Positions 21,217-31,767 of a stretch of 64,000 nucleotides of DNA are shown here, piece by piece. Made by a program: the position numbers and the translations under genes. The stretch spans positions 7,728,468 through 7,792,467 of the forward strand of contig NC_065916.1 of NCBI RefSeq assembly GCF_905147045.1. Reading direction: 5' to 3'. The notes beneath the pieces were generated by a model that had not been told where the DNA came from, made no database searches, and worked only from the letters and a program-made list of their open reading frames with translations. This DNA comes from Nymphalis io. Its lineage: Eukaryota > Arthropoda > Insecta > Lepidoptera > Nymphalidae. Positions within the stretch are counted from its first letter, which is position 1; each line of letters begins with the position of its first letter.

Positions 21217-21642
21217 AAAGGAATAATTTTTATTGAAAAGGCCGCTCAAACCGAATGTCTATTTGATGAACTGGTTGGGAAAGCACCCACCTTAGTGTCC
21301 CAAGTCTCTCATAATAATGACATTCTATCAATAGATCTGACTGGGGATGACATGGTGACATCCTATCCAGTTCTGAGTAATAATATATTAAAGAAATCTA
21401 TAAAGGTTAATAAATATATCAAAAAGACAAAAGCTATAAATTCAAAAAATAAATGCTCAAATTATCAAAAATATTATAATGAAAGAAATGCACTCAAAAT
21501 AAAAATGAATGCTTACTCTAAGGAGGTGACACAAATTAGACTGAGTTATGAGGCTGATGTGCAAACTCTTCAGGATGAGATATCATTCTTACATAGCTTG
21601 CTAAACACCATATCAAAAAAGTATGAAATGACACAAAAATAA
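21217..21642 (+). CDS. Unrecognised Lys-rich, coiled-coil-like ORF
   Basis: The open frame from 21217 to the stop at 21640-21642 encodes EKAAQTECLFDELVGKAP, then LSIDLTGDDMVTSYP, then a Lys/Asn-rich stretch. A heptad-like C-terminus (EVTQIRLSYEADVQTLQDEI) follows. The first ATG in frame is internal (near 21350), so it looks like an exon or a truncated gene. The short frame at 20998 (MLSEGAMIEYEAPEHQR) may be an upstream exon. I do not recognise the family. Confidence 0.35.
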   Translation, partial: KGIIFIEKAAQTECLFDELVGKAPTLVSQVSHNNDILSIDLTGDDMVTSYPVLSNNILKKSIKVNKYIKKTKAINSKNKCSNYQKYYNERNALKIKMNAYSKEVTQIRLSYEADVQTLQDEISFLHSLLNTISKKYEMTQK

Positions 21643-21667
21643 ATTTTTGGACATATTGCTGCCACAA

Positions 21668-21694
21668 ACGACCTGCTTGAAATAAGCAGGTCGT
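21668..21694. other. Short perfect hairpin
   Basis: An 11-base stem (ACGACCTGCTT / AAGCAGGTCGT) with a 5-base loop lies just after the unknown ORF's stop. It could be an RNA structure or a small fold-back repeat. Confidence 0.5.
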
Positions 21695-21789
21695 ATAATT
21701 GTGACAGAGCCATCTTAAGGATCGTTCGAGGCTGAATATTGACATCATGTCCCCATCCTGACCTGTTGCAACTCATATCGGCATATCTG

Positions 21790-22985
21790 CTCTCATATTA
21801 AAACATATAATATTTCCTTCCAAAATTATAGAAAAGTATATAGTGATGAAATGGGAAAAAATATGGGTGTGCAACTATAGTTACTATTTATTGCATGCCA
21901 GATGCATCATATTCTCATGTAATGAATAGTATTTTAAATAGACATTGTTCTAATGCCTAAATGCAAGACTAATAATATTAATTGGGAGAAATGGTGGAAA
22001 TGTAAATAAAAAAATACAAGAAAAATACTACAACCAATTGTTAAATATAAATATTGCTAAAATTATAATCCCATTACACACAATATCACATTGTGACTAT
22101 GTAACAGAGAGTAAGAATTGTATGAAAATAAGCGTCATCGACATTAATAACATCATTAATTTTAAAGCATGTACTTTAACTGGTAATAGGTATAATCTAT
22201 CAACCTTTTATAGAAAACAGAGAGCAAACCCGCTTGGAAGATATAAGATAGAAGGAAGATATAAGAAGATATAATATGATATATTATATCTTTACAAAAC
22301 CAAGCAATCTTTTGGTTGACCAGACCGCTGCTTCTATTAAGCAGTGTAATAATAATTTGACATATCAAAGATTATGCATTGAAAATAATTTAAATTAAAT
22401 TCTAAAACAATAGAGATGGTCTCTGGCTTAAATATTATTATATATAATAAAATTTATTACGTACTAAATCAAGAAACAGCAATTTTAAATATTTAATAAC
22501 AACCTGAAAAAATATACTTTTCCTGCCATTGCATTCAAAGGCACCATAGGCCTTATAAAACTAACTTCTTGTGACATAAAGTCATTTAAATGTATGTAAG
22601 GTTTATGTGACAAATGCAAAAATAACAAATAAATTTCGAAGCTACTAATAATACTGAAGTTACATGGTGCCAGTGAGAGCGTTAAAAAAAACTCACAAAA
22701 AAAATGATGAAGATATGATAGCCAATATAACAAAAAAAGTAAAAAGAACAGGAATGGTACAGAATTTAATGGGCGAGTACAATAAACAATCGCCTTTATT
22801 CATAAAACACTTTTTTTAATTTCCAAGAGCAACAGCATTAATATAGAATTTGTATAGATAATTTTAAATCATTGAATGCGCAATTCTGATTGATTTTTCG
22901 GAACTACAATTGTAAGTTGTCTGAAGAAATTCAGGCACTGCGTTGGGGTGGATCAAAAAAATCTATAACCCTCCATATGGGTATG
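21790..22985. other. AT-rich, no supported gene
   Basis: Only short random frames are present. A GATATAAGA-type simple repeat lies near 22238-22290. The stretch GCACTGCGTTGGGGTGGATC just left of the hAT end is richer in GC and could be the edge of an older coding fragment. Confidence 0.4.
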
Positions 22986-23004
22986 ATGGTAGTGTTGTAA
23001 AAAT

Positions 23005-23115
23005 TAGCGCTGAGCGTCGAGCGTCGAGCGCTGAGTCGACGCTGTTGAGCGTTTAAGACTCGTGAGCGTTGATGACTCGGAGCCTCGCGCTAGAGTTGCG
23101 CGCTTGAGCGTCGAA
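23005..23115. repeat. hAT left subterminal repeat cluster
   Basis: About ten copies of GAGCG or its complement in 110 bases (for example GAGCGTCGAGCGTCGAGCG). Such clusters near hAT ends are commonly transposase binding sites; that role is inferred here. Confidence 0.7.
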
Positions 23116-24136
23116 GCGTTTTTATTTATAGGGAGGGTAAAATCAAAATTATTTTACGAAAGGGCATTCTTTAGTTATTGTGACGTGTAAATGCCTATGT
23201 ACTTTAAATGACGACACGACACGTAACAAAATTCATTTTCATCGACATATAATCGTTTTTGCTATAATTTATCATTATTTTGTTTTTAAAATCGTTCATA
23301 ATGTCGAGTGTTGCCCATGAAATAGAACATGATAGCGATATCATTAGTGATAGTGAGAATGAACGAGACGACATGGAAGTTAGTGATGAACTGAGAGATT
23401 TATTTAAGTGCGAAAAAAGTATGAACAGTTGGAAATGGGTTAACTTTAAAACCATCGCGGGTCGTGTTTCATGTAAAATATGTAACAGAAGTTTTTCACT
23501 GAAGACCTCCACTTCCATACTTAAAAGACATACGTCGCAGCATACGACTACCAATTCTTCAGATCCAGATGCAAGCATTGCAAGCACATCTCTTTGTTCT
23601 CCACGTCAGCCAAGTAACTCCTTGTTAGGAAAACGAAAATTTGGTACGAAACATTCAGACTACGATATGCTTTTGAAAAATTTTGTAATACACGGAAACC
23701 ATTCATTACACATAGTTGAAGAAGAACACTTTCAGAAATTGATATCTACATTAAATGGAAATTATACCCTACCATCTCGTTACAAATTGACTAAAAGTAT
23801 TCAAAATTTATTTAAAGAGAAGAAAATTGATGTAATTAATTTCATCAAGTCATCTAAGCATAAACTGTCACTCACTTTTGATTTTTGGACATCAATTACG
23901 AATAAACCTTACATAGTAGTTACTGCACATTTTATAACTAATGGGAGCCAACTGATTTCTATGATAATTGAATTTGATATAATACCATACCCTCATAAAA
24001 GTGAACAAGTCTTGCAAAAGATTATTCAAATATTTTCCGATTATTCTTTAAAAGACAAAATAATGTGCATAGCAACAGATAATGATGCAACAAACGTAAA
24101 ATGTATTAACCTCTTAAAACTCTTTCACGAAGAATA

Positions 24137-25445
24137 CAGGGTGGACCAAAAGTCCGGTAACATTTGAATCGAGCGCTGCTTCCAATTGCGGGGGATAGGG
24201 GGGAGCGGGGCGTTACTAAGCGCGAGAGCGGCTAGTTGGAATTCAGTGCAATGGCGTCGTTCAGCGGAGCACAACGCGCGTTTTGCGTACGCGAGTACTA
24301 TCGCAACAACGATTCTGCGACTGAAGCGCAACGAAAATTTTGTACACAGTACAACATACGAAATAAAAATCAAGCTCCATCAACTCGTGCAATTAAAAAT
24401 TGGGTACAGAAGTTTGAGAAGACGGGTTCAACATTAAATCAACCACGATCCGGCCGACCTAAGACGTCGAGAGAGCCCGCAAACATAGAGCGCGTACGAG
24501 CATCTGTTAAAGAACAACCTGGCCTGTCTACTCGAAAGCGGTCTAGTGTTTTAAATGTGTCTAGGACATCTTTAAATCGTATTCTTCACAAGGATTTACA
24601 TTTACACCCGTATAAAATTCAAATTGTACAACAATTAAGGCCAAATGACTACACTCAGAGACTGCAGTTTGCCAACGAAATGCTTGCGAGGTTTACGAGC
24701 TTCAATAACATCTTTTTCTCAGACGAGGCACATTTTCACATAAATGGGCATGTGAACAGGCAAAATTGCAGATACTGGAGTGATGCTAACCCGCAATTGA
24801 AGCACCAAAAGCCCTTACACTCGCCCGAAGTTACTGTATGGGCAGCTTTATCAGCCAGTGGAATTATCGGTCCGTATTTTTATGAGGATCAGAGAAGCCG
24901 TCCCGTTACCGTCAACACACAGCGATACATTGCCATGCTACAGAACTTTTTTGCTCCAGCATTACAGGACTACTCTGGTTTTAATCAACGGACATGGTTT
25001 CAACAAGATGGGGCCACATGTCACACCTCCAACGACTCAATAGCAGCGGTTCGTGAAATTTTTGGGCAAAAAGTCATATCCAAAAGAGGTGACATTAACT
25101 GGCCACCCCGCAGCCCGGATTTGTCACCAATGGACTTTTTCCTTTGGGGATACCTCAAAAGTAAAGTTTTTAATAACAACCCTCAGTCTATTGAAGAATT
25201 AAAAGAAAATATACGCGAGGAAATTCAGAACATTTCTCCAAACACTTGTCGGGCGGTGATGGAAAATTTCCGCTCTAGATTACAGGAGTGCCAAACTAAA
25301 CAAGGGACACATTTGGACGACGTTATTTTTAAAAAATAAAACCCTGATTTTTGTACTTTTAGAATAAATAAACATATTTTCTCTCATATCTCTTTTGTAT
25401 TTTTTATAACCATTCGAAATGTTACCGGACTTTTGGTCCACCCTG
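24137..25445 (+). mobile_element. DD41D (rosa-type) mariner, copy 2, apparently intact
   Basis: The element is 1,309 bp with 28-bp perfect terminal inverted repeats identical to copy 1 and a TA duplication (24135-24136 and 25446-25447). It is inserted in the hAT transposase gene. It contains a complete open transposase frame, a near-perfect twin of the copy at 13.5 kb. Confidence 0.95.
24251..25339 (+). CDS. DD41D mariner transposase, intact
   Basis: The product is 362 residues from the ATG at 24251 (MASFSGAQRAFCVREYY). Residues 1-125 form the paired helix-turn-helix DNA-binding part, including a GRPK AT-hook-like motif (SGRPKTSREPAN). The catalytic domain shows FFSDEAHFHINGH, QDGATCHTS and SPDLSPMDFFLWG, with 41 residues between the second and third Asp, which fits the DD41D rosa group of mariners. 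It would cut at TA-flanked inverted repeats. All key residues are present and there are no stops, so it could still be active. Stop TAA at 25337. Confidence 0.9.
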   Translation: MASFSGAQRAFCVREYYRNNDSATEAQRKFCTQYNIRNKNQAPSTRAIKNWVQKFEKTGSTLNQPRSGRPKTSREPANIERVRASVKEQPGLSTRKRSSVLNVSRTSLNRILHKDLHLHPYKIQIVQQLRPNDYTQRLQFANEMLARFTSFNNIFFSDEAHFHINGHVNRQNCRYWSDANPQLKHQKPLHSPEVTVWAALSASGIIGPYFYEDQRSRPVTVNTQRYIAMLQNFFAPALQDYSGFNQRTWFQQDGATCHTSNDSIAAVREIFGQKVISKRGDINWPPRSPDLSPMDFFLWGYLKSKVFNNNPQSIEELKENIREEIQNISPNTCRAVMENFRSRLQECQTKQGTHLDDVIFKK

Positions 25446-26369
25446 TATAAAGATGTGGTCCATGTAAGATGCCTGGCTCATGTGCTCAATTTAGTGGTTA
25501 AAAAAGGCGTTAATGAAGTTGAATCAATTATATCTGCGGTCTCAAATCTAGTGAAATATATAACCCTTTCACCTAAAAGAAAGCAAGTTTACGAAGAATG
25601 CTGCATTTTGCTGAACGTAAAAAAATTAGATCTTATAAAAAATTGTCCCACGCGACGGAACTCCACATTTTTAATGTTGGAAAGAGCTTATTCGATGAAA
25701 ACGGTATTAGATTATATGTGTTCAGAAACAGATTTCAATGCAAATTTCATTCAGAATTGGGATGACATAAAGCCATTCTCGATTTTTTACAGCCTTTCTA
25801 TGAAGCCACAGTAATGTTATCTATACATGAATATCCGAGTTTATATTATGATTTCCCAATTGTAGATTCTCTACGGAGTCATATAAATAATTTTCGAGAT
25901 GTTGATATATTAAAAGATTGTGCTAAAGCAATGATAAACAAGTTAAATGAATACTCTTCAAAAATTCAAATTGATCTTACTGAAATTGCAACCATCTTAG
26001 ATCCCCGTTTAAATAATAATTTCTTTATGAATAAAGGTAATCCAGAACCTTTAAAAAAACTAAAGCAACTTTATGTCGATAAATATTACATATCACCATT
26101 ATCTCAAGACGATATGTTAGACGAGAAAATTTCTTCAGATGTTCAGATCAAGAAATCTTTTTTTTCTTCAATATACCTGGCCGCCAAAAAAATCGACCCA
26201 CCCGTATTTTTTTACTTACAAAGTTGTTATACATTTAACATTTTATTACCCACTTGATATTGATTTTTAGGAGGAGTTGTAAGTGTTATTGAGGATATTT
26301 GGAATATTTTTAAAGTATTGATAAGAAAACGTTACTTTGTGGTGTGGTTCGATGTTTATTATTGATTAA

Positions 26370-28953
26370 CCCTTAATAACCTAGAGTTTCAATTTTGATA
26401 CTAATATTTTAAACCGAATATTCACATCACTATTAGTTTTTTTTTATATGTTGGCTGTATGTATTTTACTGTTGTATAGTATTCTATCCAACGAAATTAA
26501 AAAAAAAACAAATGTCATTATTGTTTTATTTTATCTGTGACATATTACTTGCGCGGCAAAGTGAACAAGTAAACACATTTTACTAAAAGTTTTGTTGAAT
26601 ATAAATTTGATATATTTTCTTTTTCTGAAGAATATAAATACTTTTGAGGTAAGTGAATACATTATTTTCGCTATGATATAATTATTTTTAGCAAATGCAT
26701 GTTTTACTTGAAGAAATTAGTGCTTTTTTTTTGGTATCAATATTGATACTTCAGGCATTCCGCCCTACATAAAACCTACCTACTAACTCTTTAGCTATAA
26801 AACTTTTTGAACTTTCGTTTCATATTTTTTCTGCATAGCTTGGTGTGGGGATTACTTTTGTTTTTATTTATTATAGAAATTTATCCAAAATGCGGCCAGA
26901 AGAGATTGAGAACATATTGAAGCGGTTAGAAAATGGTGAAATTTCGGAAGACGATTCCACCGACAATGAAGATGACATAGACTATTATTCGAGCCAAAGA
27001 GATCGTCTGATGGAGCTAGATGATGAAGAGGATGTAGGTAATTTTCCCACTGACCCAAACTTGTATGCAGATCCGCCTGCAGCAAACGTAGATACCGACA
27101 TGCAACATAATTTAGAGACTGTTGAACGAAACCCAACTCCTACAACCAGCAGCCAGAACAACCTGCAAACTGCACCTTTCAACTCTAGAAACTTAGTGTG
27201 GAGAGTAAAAAATATGGATTTAGTCCAAAATGCTTTCCAGTTTGCTGGAAATACTGAGTATTCACAAGAAATTATGAACTTAGACACTCCATTTCAGTTT
27301 TTTTCTTATTTATTCGGTGAAGACATTTTGAGATTTCTAGTGGACGAGTCAAATAAATATGCCTTCCAAAAGAATCCCAACTTTACAGAACCTGTAACTG
27401 TCTTAGAATTACGTAAATTTATTGGAATTCTTATTTTTACTAGTGTATATCATTATCCTAGTGTCCGGTCATACTGGTCAAACATTACAAAGTTTGAACC
27501 CATAGTACAAACAATGAATCGCAACAGATTTGATAAAATTAGAGAAATTTTTCACATGAATGACGACTCTAAACATTTGCCCATTGATCACCCCCAGCAC
27601 GACCGACTGCATAAAGTAAGACAAGTGATAGACTATTTGAACAAGAAATTTATTACTTTACCATTTGAGCATCGTCTATCACTAGACGAGCAGATGTGTT
27701 CCACAAAAATGAAACATTTTATGAAACAATATTTACCCAACAAGCCCCATAAGTGGGGATTCAAATTATACGTGTTATGCTCTCTGTCTGGTTATGCCTA
27801 CAGTTTTGAGATTTACTCGGGAGCTAAGGACATGGACCGTTTACCTGGCGAACCAGACCTCGGAGCTGTGTCGAATACAGTTATTCGATTGCTACGACCA
27901 GTACCAAGGCATGTCAATCATATAATTTATTTTGACAATTTTTATACGAATATTCCTCTGGTACATTACTTGACCAACGAAGGTATTTATTGTCTTGGAA
28001 CAGTACAGAGAAACAGGCTTGGAAAGTCGTGCAAGTTGCCGGATAAACGGGAGATTATGAAATCCAACGTACCCAGAGGAACATATCACGAAAATGTGGC
28101 CTCTCACGAAGGCCTAGAATTGTCGGCCACAAGTTGGAAAGACAACAAACAGGTATTATTACTATCCACGTATGTTGGCGCTGAACCAGCGGATACTATA
28201 ACCCGCTACGAAAAAAAACTAAAGGCCAATATTCAAATATCATGTCCTCGGGTTGTAAAAGAATATAATGCACACATGGGCGGCGTTGATTTGATGGATA
28301 GCTTCATTGGTCGATATCGCATCCGCATAAAGTCGAGAAAGTGGACAACGAGGCTCTTCTACCACTTGTTAGACATGACTGTCATCAATGCTTGGGTACT
28401 GTACAAAAAGGTAAACACAAGGAAAGGAAAACTTCAGAAGAATATTATGAAGTTAGCAGATTTTAGAACTGAGCTTGCCGATACTTTATGTAGATATCAA
28501 AGTCACTCAAAAAATAAAAGGGGCAGACCCAGTACCAACAGTCAACAAGACAATACAGTACCCTCTAAAAAACCCCGGACAGGTGCACAAGTACTACCCC
28601 CAACTGACGTGCGTTCCGATTGTATTGGCCATGAAAAAATATTTATGGAGTCTAGGAATAAATGTAAATTTAGTAATTGTAGGAAACTTACCTCCTGGTT
28701 CTGTAAAAAATGCAAAGTATCGTTATGCGATAATAAAAACAATCGATGTTTCGCATTATTTCATGCATAGGTCATTTAAGATTTCTTTATGGCCATAATG
28801 CCTGAAGTATCAAAATTGATACCTGTTTTTTTTTAAATAAATATGTAAAATAAATATTGTGATTTATTTAGCTATTTTTCCCTTCATCTAGACCCTCAAG
28901 CAAATACAGTAATATTTAACAAAGAAGACTCGCGTAAATCAGGCTACTAAGGG
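26370..28953 (+). mobile_element. piggyBac element B, structurally intact
   Basis: The element is 2,584 bp, bounded by TTAA (26366-26369 and 28954-28957). The ends are CCCTTAATAACCT at the left and, reading in from the right, CCCTTAGTAGCCT. An internal 27-base inverted repeat (26733-26759 and 28797-28823, GGTATCAAT...TTCAGGCATT, one mismatch) gives the subterminal arrangement typical of piggyBac. The transposase frame is intact. Confidence 0.95.
26890..28770 (+). CDS. piggyBac transposase, intact
   Basis: The product is 626 residues from the ATG at 26890, chosen because upstream in-frame codons are in a likely 5' leader. An acidic N-terminus (residues 1-60) precedes the DDE_Tnp_1_7 domain. 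The catalytic Asp lie at about 266 (LSLDEQM), 349 (IIYFDNFYTN) and 467 (MGGVDLMDSF). A basic stretch (SKNKRGRPS) and a C-terminal cysteine-rich domain (CKFSNCRKLTSWFCKKCKVS) bind DNA in known family members. There are no stops or frameshifts. Length is normal for piggyBac (about 550-650). Likely the youngest layer of the Tc1/hAT nest. Confidence 0.92.
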   Translation: MRPEEIENILKRLENGEISEDDSTDNEDDIDYYSSQRDRLMELDDEEDVGNFPTDPNLYADPPAANVDTDMQHNLETVERNPTPTTSSQNNLQTAPFNSRNLVWRVKNMDLVQNAFQFAGNTEYSQEIMNLDTPFQFFSYLFGEDILRFLVDESNKYAFQKNPNFTEPVTVLELRKFIGILIFTSVYHYPSVRSYWSNITKFEPIVQTMNRNRFDKIREIFHMNDDSKHLPIDHPQHDRLHKVRQVIDYLNKKFITLPFEHRLSLDEQMCSTKMKHFMKQYLPNKPHKWGFKLYVLCSLSGYAYSFEIYSGAKDMDRLPGEPDLGAVSNTVIRLLRPVPRHVNHIIYFDNFYTNIPLVHYLTNEGIYCLGTVQRNRLGKSCKLPDKREIMKSNVPRGTYHENVASHEGLELSATSWKDNKQVLLLSTYVGAEPADTITRYEKKLKANIQISCPRVVKEYNAHMGGVDLMDSFIGRYRIRIKSRKWTTRLFYHLLDMTVINAWVLYKKVNTRKGKLQKNIMKLADFRTELADTLCRYQSHSKNKRGRPSTNSQQDNTVPSKKPRTGAQVLPPTDVRSDCIGHEKIFMESRNKCKFSNCRKLTSWFCKKCKVSLCDNKNNRCFALFHA

Positions 28954-29008
28954 TTAAGTGTATGAAACTTTGTTGAAACAATAATTTTAATAAGTTTAAA
29001 CATAAAAA

Positions 29009-30027
29009 ATGAATACTACTGAAGCAGAAGCTGCTCAAGTCGTAGCTCTTATTCATGAGGGGTTAAGTCAGCGAAATGTGTCTAGAACACTAAAATTAAG
29101 TCGTTCAGCGGTGCGAAGAGTGTACAAACGCTACTTGGAGATTGGGGAGTATCGCCGGAGACCAGGATCTGGCAGGGGGCGTGTCACGAACCCGACCGAT
29201 AACCGTTTTATTGGTTTGACGTCTTTAAGAAACCGACATCTTTCGGCTGTTGACGTTCAAGGTAGACTCCGAGAATGTCGTGGAGTGTCTGTGAGTGAAA
29301 ATACTGTAAGTAGAAGACTTCGAGAGCAAAACTTAACCCCTCACAAGCCAGCAACAGGACCAAAACTCACGCATCCCATCGACAAGCAATACTACAATTT
29401 GCTAGGCAGCACGTCGATTGGACACTGGACCAATGGGAGACAGTATTGTTCAGTGATGAAAGCCGAATGTCTCTAGTAGGCTCTGATGGACGACGTAACG
29501 TCATGCGAAGGCTAGGAGAACGCTACTCTCAGTGTTGCATTCGAGAAACAGTCCGATTTGGTGGAGGCTCTACAATGTTTTGGGGAGGTATTTCTTTGAC
29601 GGGACGCACAGAGCTGGTTTTTTTCCGTAATCGTGCTGTTAATGCTGAAACTTACATAACAGACATTCTGGAGCCTCATGTGATGCCTTACGCTGGATAT
29701 ATTGGGGATAATTTCCAACTTATGCACGACAACGCACGACCTCACGTCGCTAGAATTGTTAAAGACTATCTCAGGGAAGTCGAAATTCCAGTTATGCAGT
29801 GGCCAGCCAATAGTCCGGAGTTAAACCCGATAGAGCACCTCTGGGACCAGCTAAAACGTACGGTTCGAGCACGAAATCCAATTCCAGAAACCCTGAATCA
29901 ACTGGAAGCTGCCCTAACTGAAGAATGGCAACGGACCCTACAGGAAGACATTAAAAAGCTAATCAGGTCACTTAATAGGCGTATGCAGGCAGTGATTAGG
30001 TCAAGAGGAGGAAACACTCCCTATTAA
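29009..30027 (+). pseudogene. Tc1-like DD34E transposase, one frameshift
   Basis: The ATG at 29009 opens MNTTEAEAAQVVALIHEGLS, a homeodomain-like paired DNA-binding region with ISRTLKLSRSAVRR-type helices. The GRGRVTN segment and an HTH_Tc3-like second domain follow. One frameshift near 29395 separates this from the catalytic frame: MFSDESRMSL, LMHDNARPHVARIV and ELNPIEHLWD. The second Asp and the Glu are 34 residues apart, the DD34E signature. Apart from the shift the sequence is well preserved. Confidence 0.85.
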
Positions 30028-30303
30028 AGTAAGATTTAGGCACCCAAATTTAAAAACAAACGGCATAATCGTTATGTACACAAAAAAATAAAATTGCGTA
30101 AAATTTTGTGTTTTCGTGTTTTGTCACATATTTACCTAAAAACCTATTTTTTGCGCACTATTTCTGTTTTTGTATAATCCTACAATTGCATTTTTTCATT
30201 ATCAATCTTAAAAATATAAATATGTGGTAGTTTAAAACCATACGATAGCTTTTTTACAAAAAATGTAGGTGGGTCGATTTTTTTGGAGGAGGCCAGTCAT
30301 GTA

Positions 30304-30625
30304 ACTTATTGGAATCAGTTAAATGCAAACCAATTCATATTAAAAATAATTACCAATTGTCGCATTCCATTTGTGAAAAAGCCTCCCCTACATTATCCAA
30401 ATCATCATGTACTGAAAAAATATGCTACAAAAGTCACACCAGCAATTACACAGGCAATAGAAAATCTCAAGGAACAAAATGTTTTAGAAAGACCAAAGGA
30501 TCTCAATGCTGGCTTCCATTGCAAGATGTTTCTAGTGCAAAAGCCAGACGGCTCTCAGAGGCCTATATTCGACCTGAGATCTCTCAACACTTTTGTGTCA
30601 ACCCGACATTTTTATATAAACAAAA
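30304..30625 (+). pseudogene. DIRS-like reverse transcriptase fragment
   Basis: The frame gives CRIPFVKKPPLHYPN, VTPAITQAIENLKEQNVLER and KMFLVQKPDGSQRPIFDLRSLN. This is the fingers region of a DIRS-type RT (with the RPIFDLR box). It stops before the catalytic palm. It lies between the Tc1 right end and the last hAT segment, so it was inserted in the hAT gene independently. Confidence 0.6.
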
Positions 30626-31189
30626 ATCTGATAGGAGATATAAAGATGAGATTGAAATTTATTTAAACTCGTCAATTGAACCTGAAAGCACAAATGTTAT
30701 GATGTGGTGGAAAAATAAAGAATCTGCATTGCCTAACTTAACTAAAATGGCATATGAAATTTTGTCTGTTCCAAGTACAAGTGTGCCAAGTGAGGTAGCA
30801 TTTTCAAAAGCAGGCCTCATCATATCTAAAAGAAGAAACAGATTGAGCAATAAAAATATTCAAGCCTGTATGTGTCTTTCCTCATGGTTAAAAAAGAGTA
30901 TTTAAGATTTTCTAAGTTTATACTAAACGGGCTGGACGGCGGCTGATTGAGTTGATAATAAAAATCAGAAATATCTAAATGTAAAGAATATCACATTTTT
31001 TGTTTTGTTTAATAATTACGTAAAATTTGTTAAATTAATGGTCATTTTGATCAATAAATAAGGTTTTCACAAATAATGCTATATGTGTCTGTTATAAATA
31101 TTATAAATATATACATAAAGACAACCCCAGAAGTATTAAGAAGTAGTTACAAATAAACTAATAACAAATTAGTACTTCGTATACTTTGT

Positions 31190-31385
31190 AAATTCTGGCG
31201 CTCGAGCGCGAGTCGAGCGTTGAGTTCCGCGCTAAAATTGAGCTTTTTTATCTAAACGCTCAAGTCAGCGCTCGAGCGTTGTGGAAACGGCTCGAGGCTT
31301 ACGAAGCTGCTCGATTGTCGACTCGAGCACTTTTAAACTGCTCGAGCGTTGACTCGAGCGTTATAGCTCCGAATCGAGCGTATTT
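31190..31385. repeat. hAT right subterminal repeat cluster
   Basis: A dense set of CTCGAGCG and CGAGCG motifs in both orientations mirrors the left cluster, followed by the right terminal repeat. Confidence 0.7.
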
Positions 31386-31394
31386 ACAACACTA

Positions 31395-31767
31395 TATGAT
31401 TTACACAGCCACACGATGCCATTCTCTTGTGACGTTGTTTATTAGCAACTGCCATGAACCCCACGCCATTTGGGCACACTTTAATTCAATTATTAAGTTA
31501 GCCAAAAATTTGTACCTTTTTTATGTCAAAAAGAGATGCACTGCCGCTTTAAGAAAAACAATCGATTCCCTTAAAAAATTATGAAATCCCGAACAAAAAC
31601 CACCCGGTGGAGGCACCCAACCAAAGACAACCAGCACAAGCCTCTCTTCAAACATCTCCAATACAGCTGGTCACTGCAGAGATTTACTACCAAAACCCTC
31701 CAGAGAGATCACTCGACATAATAATGTACAAGGTGAGGTGTCTTTCTTCTCATTCCTGATTAATTAA
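31395..31767. other. Unrecognised short ORF right of hAT
   Basis: A frame across 31398-31584 reads TATRCHSLVTLFISNCHEP and HAIWAHFNSIIKLAKNLYLF, ending in a Lys-rich tail. It may be part of the coding sequence into which hAT inserted (left piece near 22940-22989), but I cannot name it. The rest is non-coding. Confidence 0.3.

Larger units (their letters stand above)
26176..30301 (+). mobile_element. Tc1-like element, carrying a piggyBac insertion
   Basis: Inverted ends share CCAAAAAAATCGACCCACC (left from 26184, right to 30287 on the other strand). Further out there is a weaker CTGGCC match up to TA dinucleotides at 26174-26175 and 30302-30303. The transposase is at 29009-30027 and a piggyBac sits in the 5' part. 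The exact ends are uncertain by about 10 bases. Confidence 0.65.
23301..30905 (+). pseudogene. hAT transposase, interrupted in three places
   Basis: Segment 1 (23301-24136): an acidic start, a BED zinc finger (Cys58, Cys61, His77, His81, in SCKICNRSFSLKTST), and the DFWTSITNKPYIVVTAHF and ATDNDATN motifs of the RNase-H core. Segment 2 (25448-26175): VRCLAHVLNLVVKK through ILDPRLNNNFF, with one frameshift near 25788. Segment 3 (about 30635-30905): the C-terminal dimerisation region YLNSSIEPES, MMWWKNKES and VPSTSVPSEVAFSKAGL. Removing the mariner and one TA restores frame exactly (LFHEEYKDVVHVRC). The acceptor role is nuclear cut-and-paste transposition; this copy is dead. Confidence 0.9.
22990..31394 (+). 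mobile_element. hAT transposon (composite, with nested insertions)
   Basis: The left end TAGTGTTGTAAAAAT (22990) and right end ...TTTACAACACTA (31394) are inverted repeats. The flanking octamers TATGATGG and TATGATTT agree at six of eight bases, consistent with an old 8-bp target duplication. Both subterminal regions (about 23005-23115 and 31190-31385) are packed with GAGCG/CGCTC motifs. Its transposase is split by a mariner, a Tc1 element and a DIRS-like piece. The uninterrupted element would be about 2.6-2.7 kb after removing these. Confidence 0.85.

Noticed and set aside
23005..23115. CRISPR-like or minisatellite array of GAGCG units
   Set aside because: Units are irregular, in both orientations and mirrored at 31.2-31.4 kb, fitting hAT subterminal repeats.
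28475..28798. Additional ORFs overlapping the piggyBac B transposase
   Set aside because: Shadow frames of a well-supported coding sequence.
30309..30905. Single 198-codon ORF as one gene
   Set aside because: Its first two thirds are out of frame with the DIRS-like RT motifs; only the end (hAT C-terminus) is real. It spans two elements.
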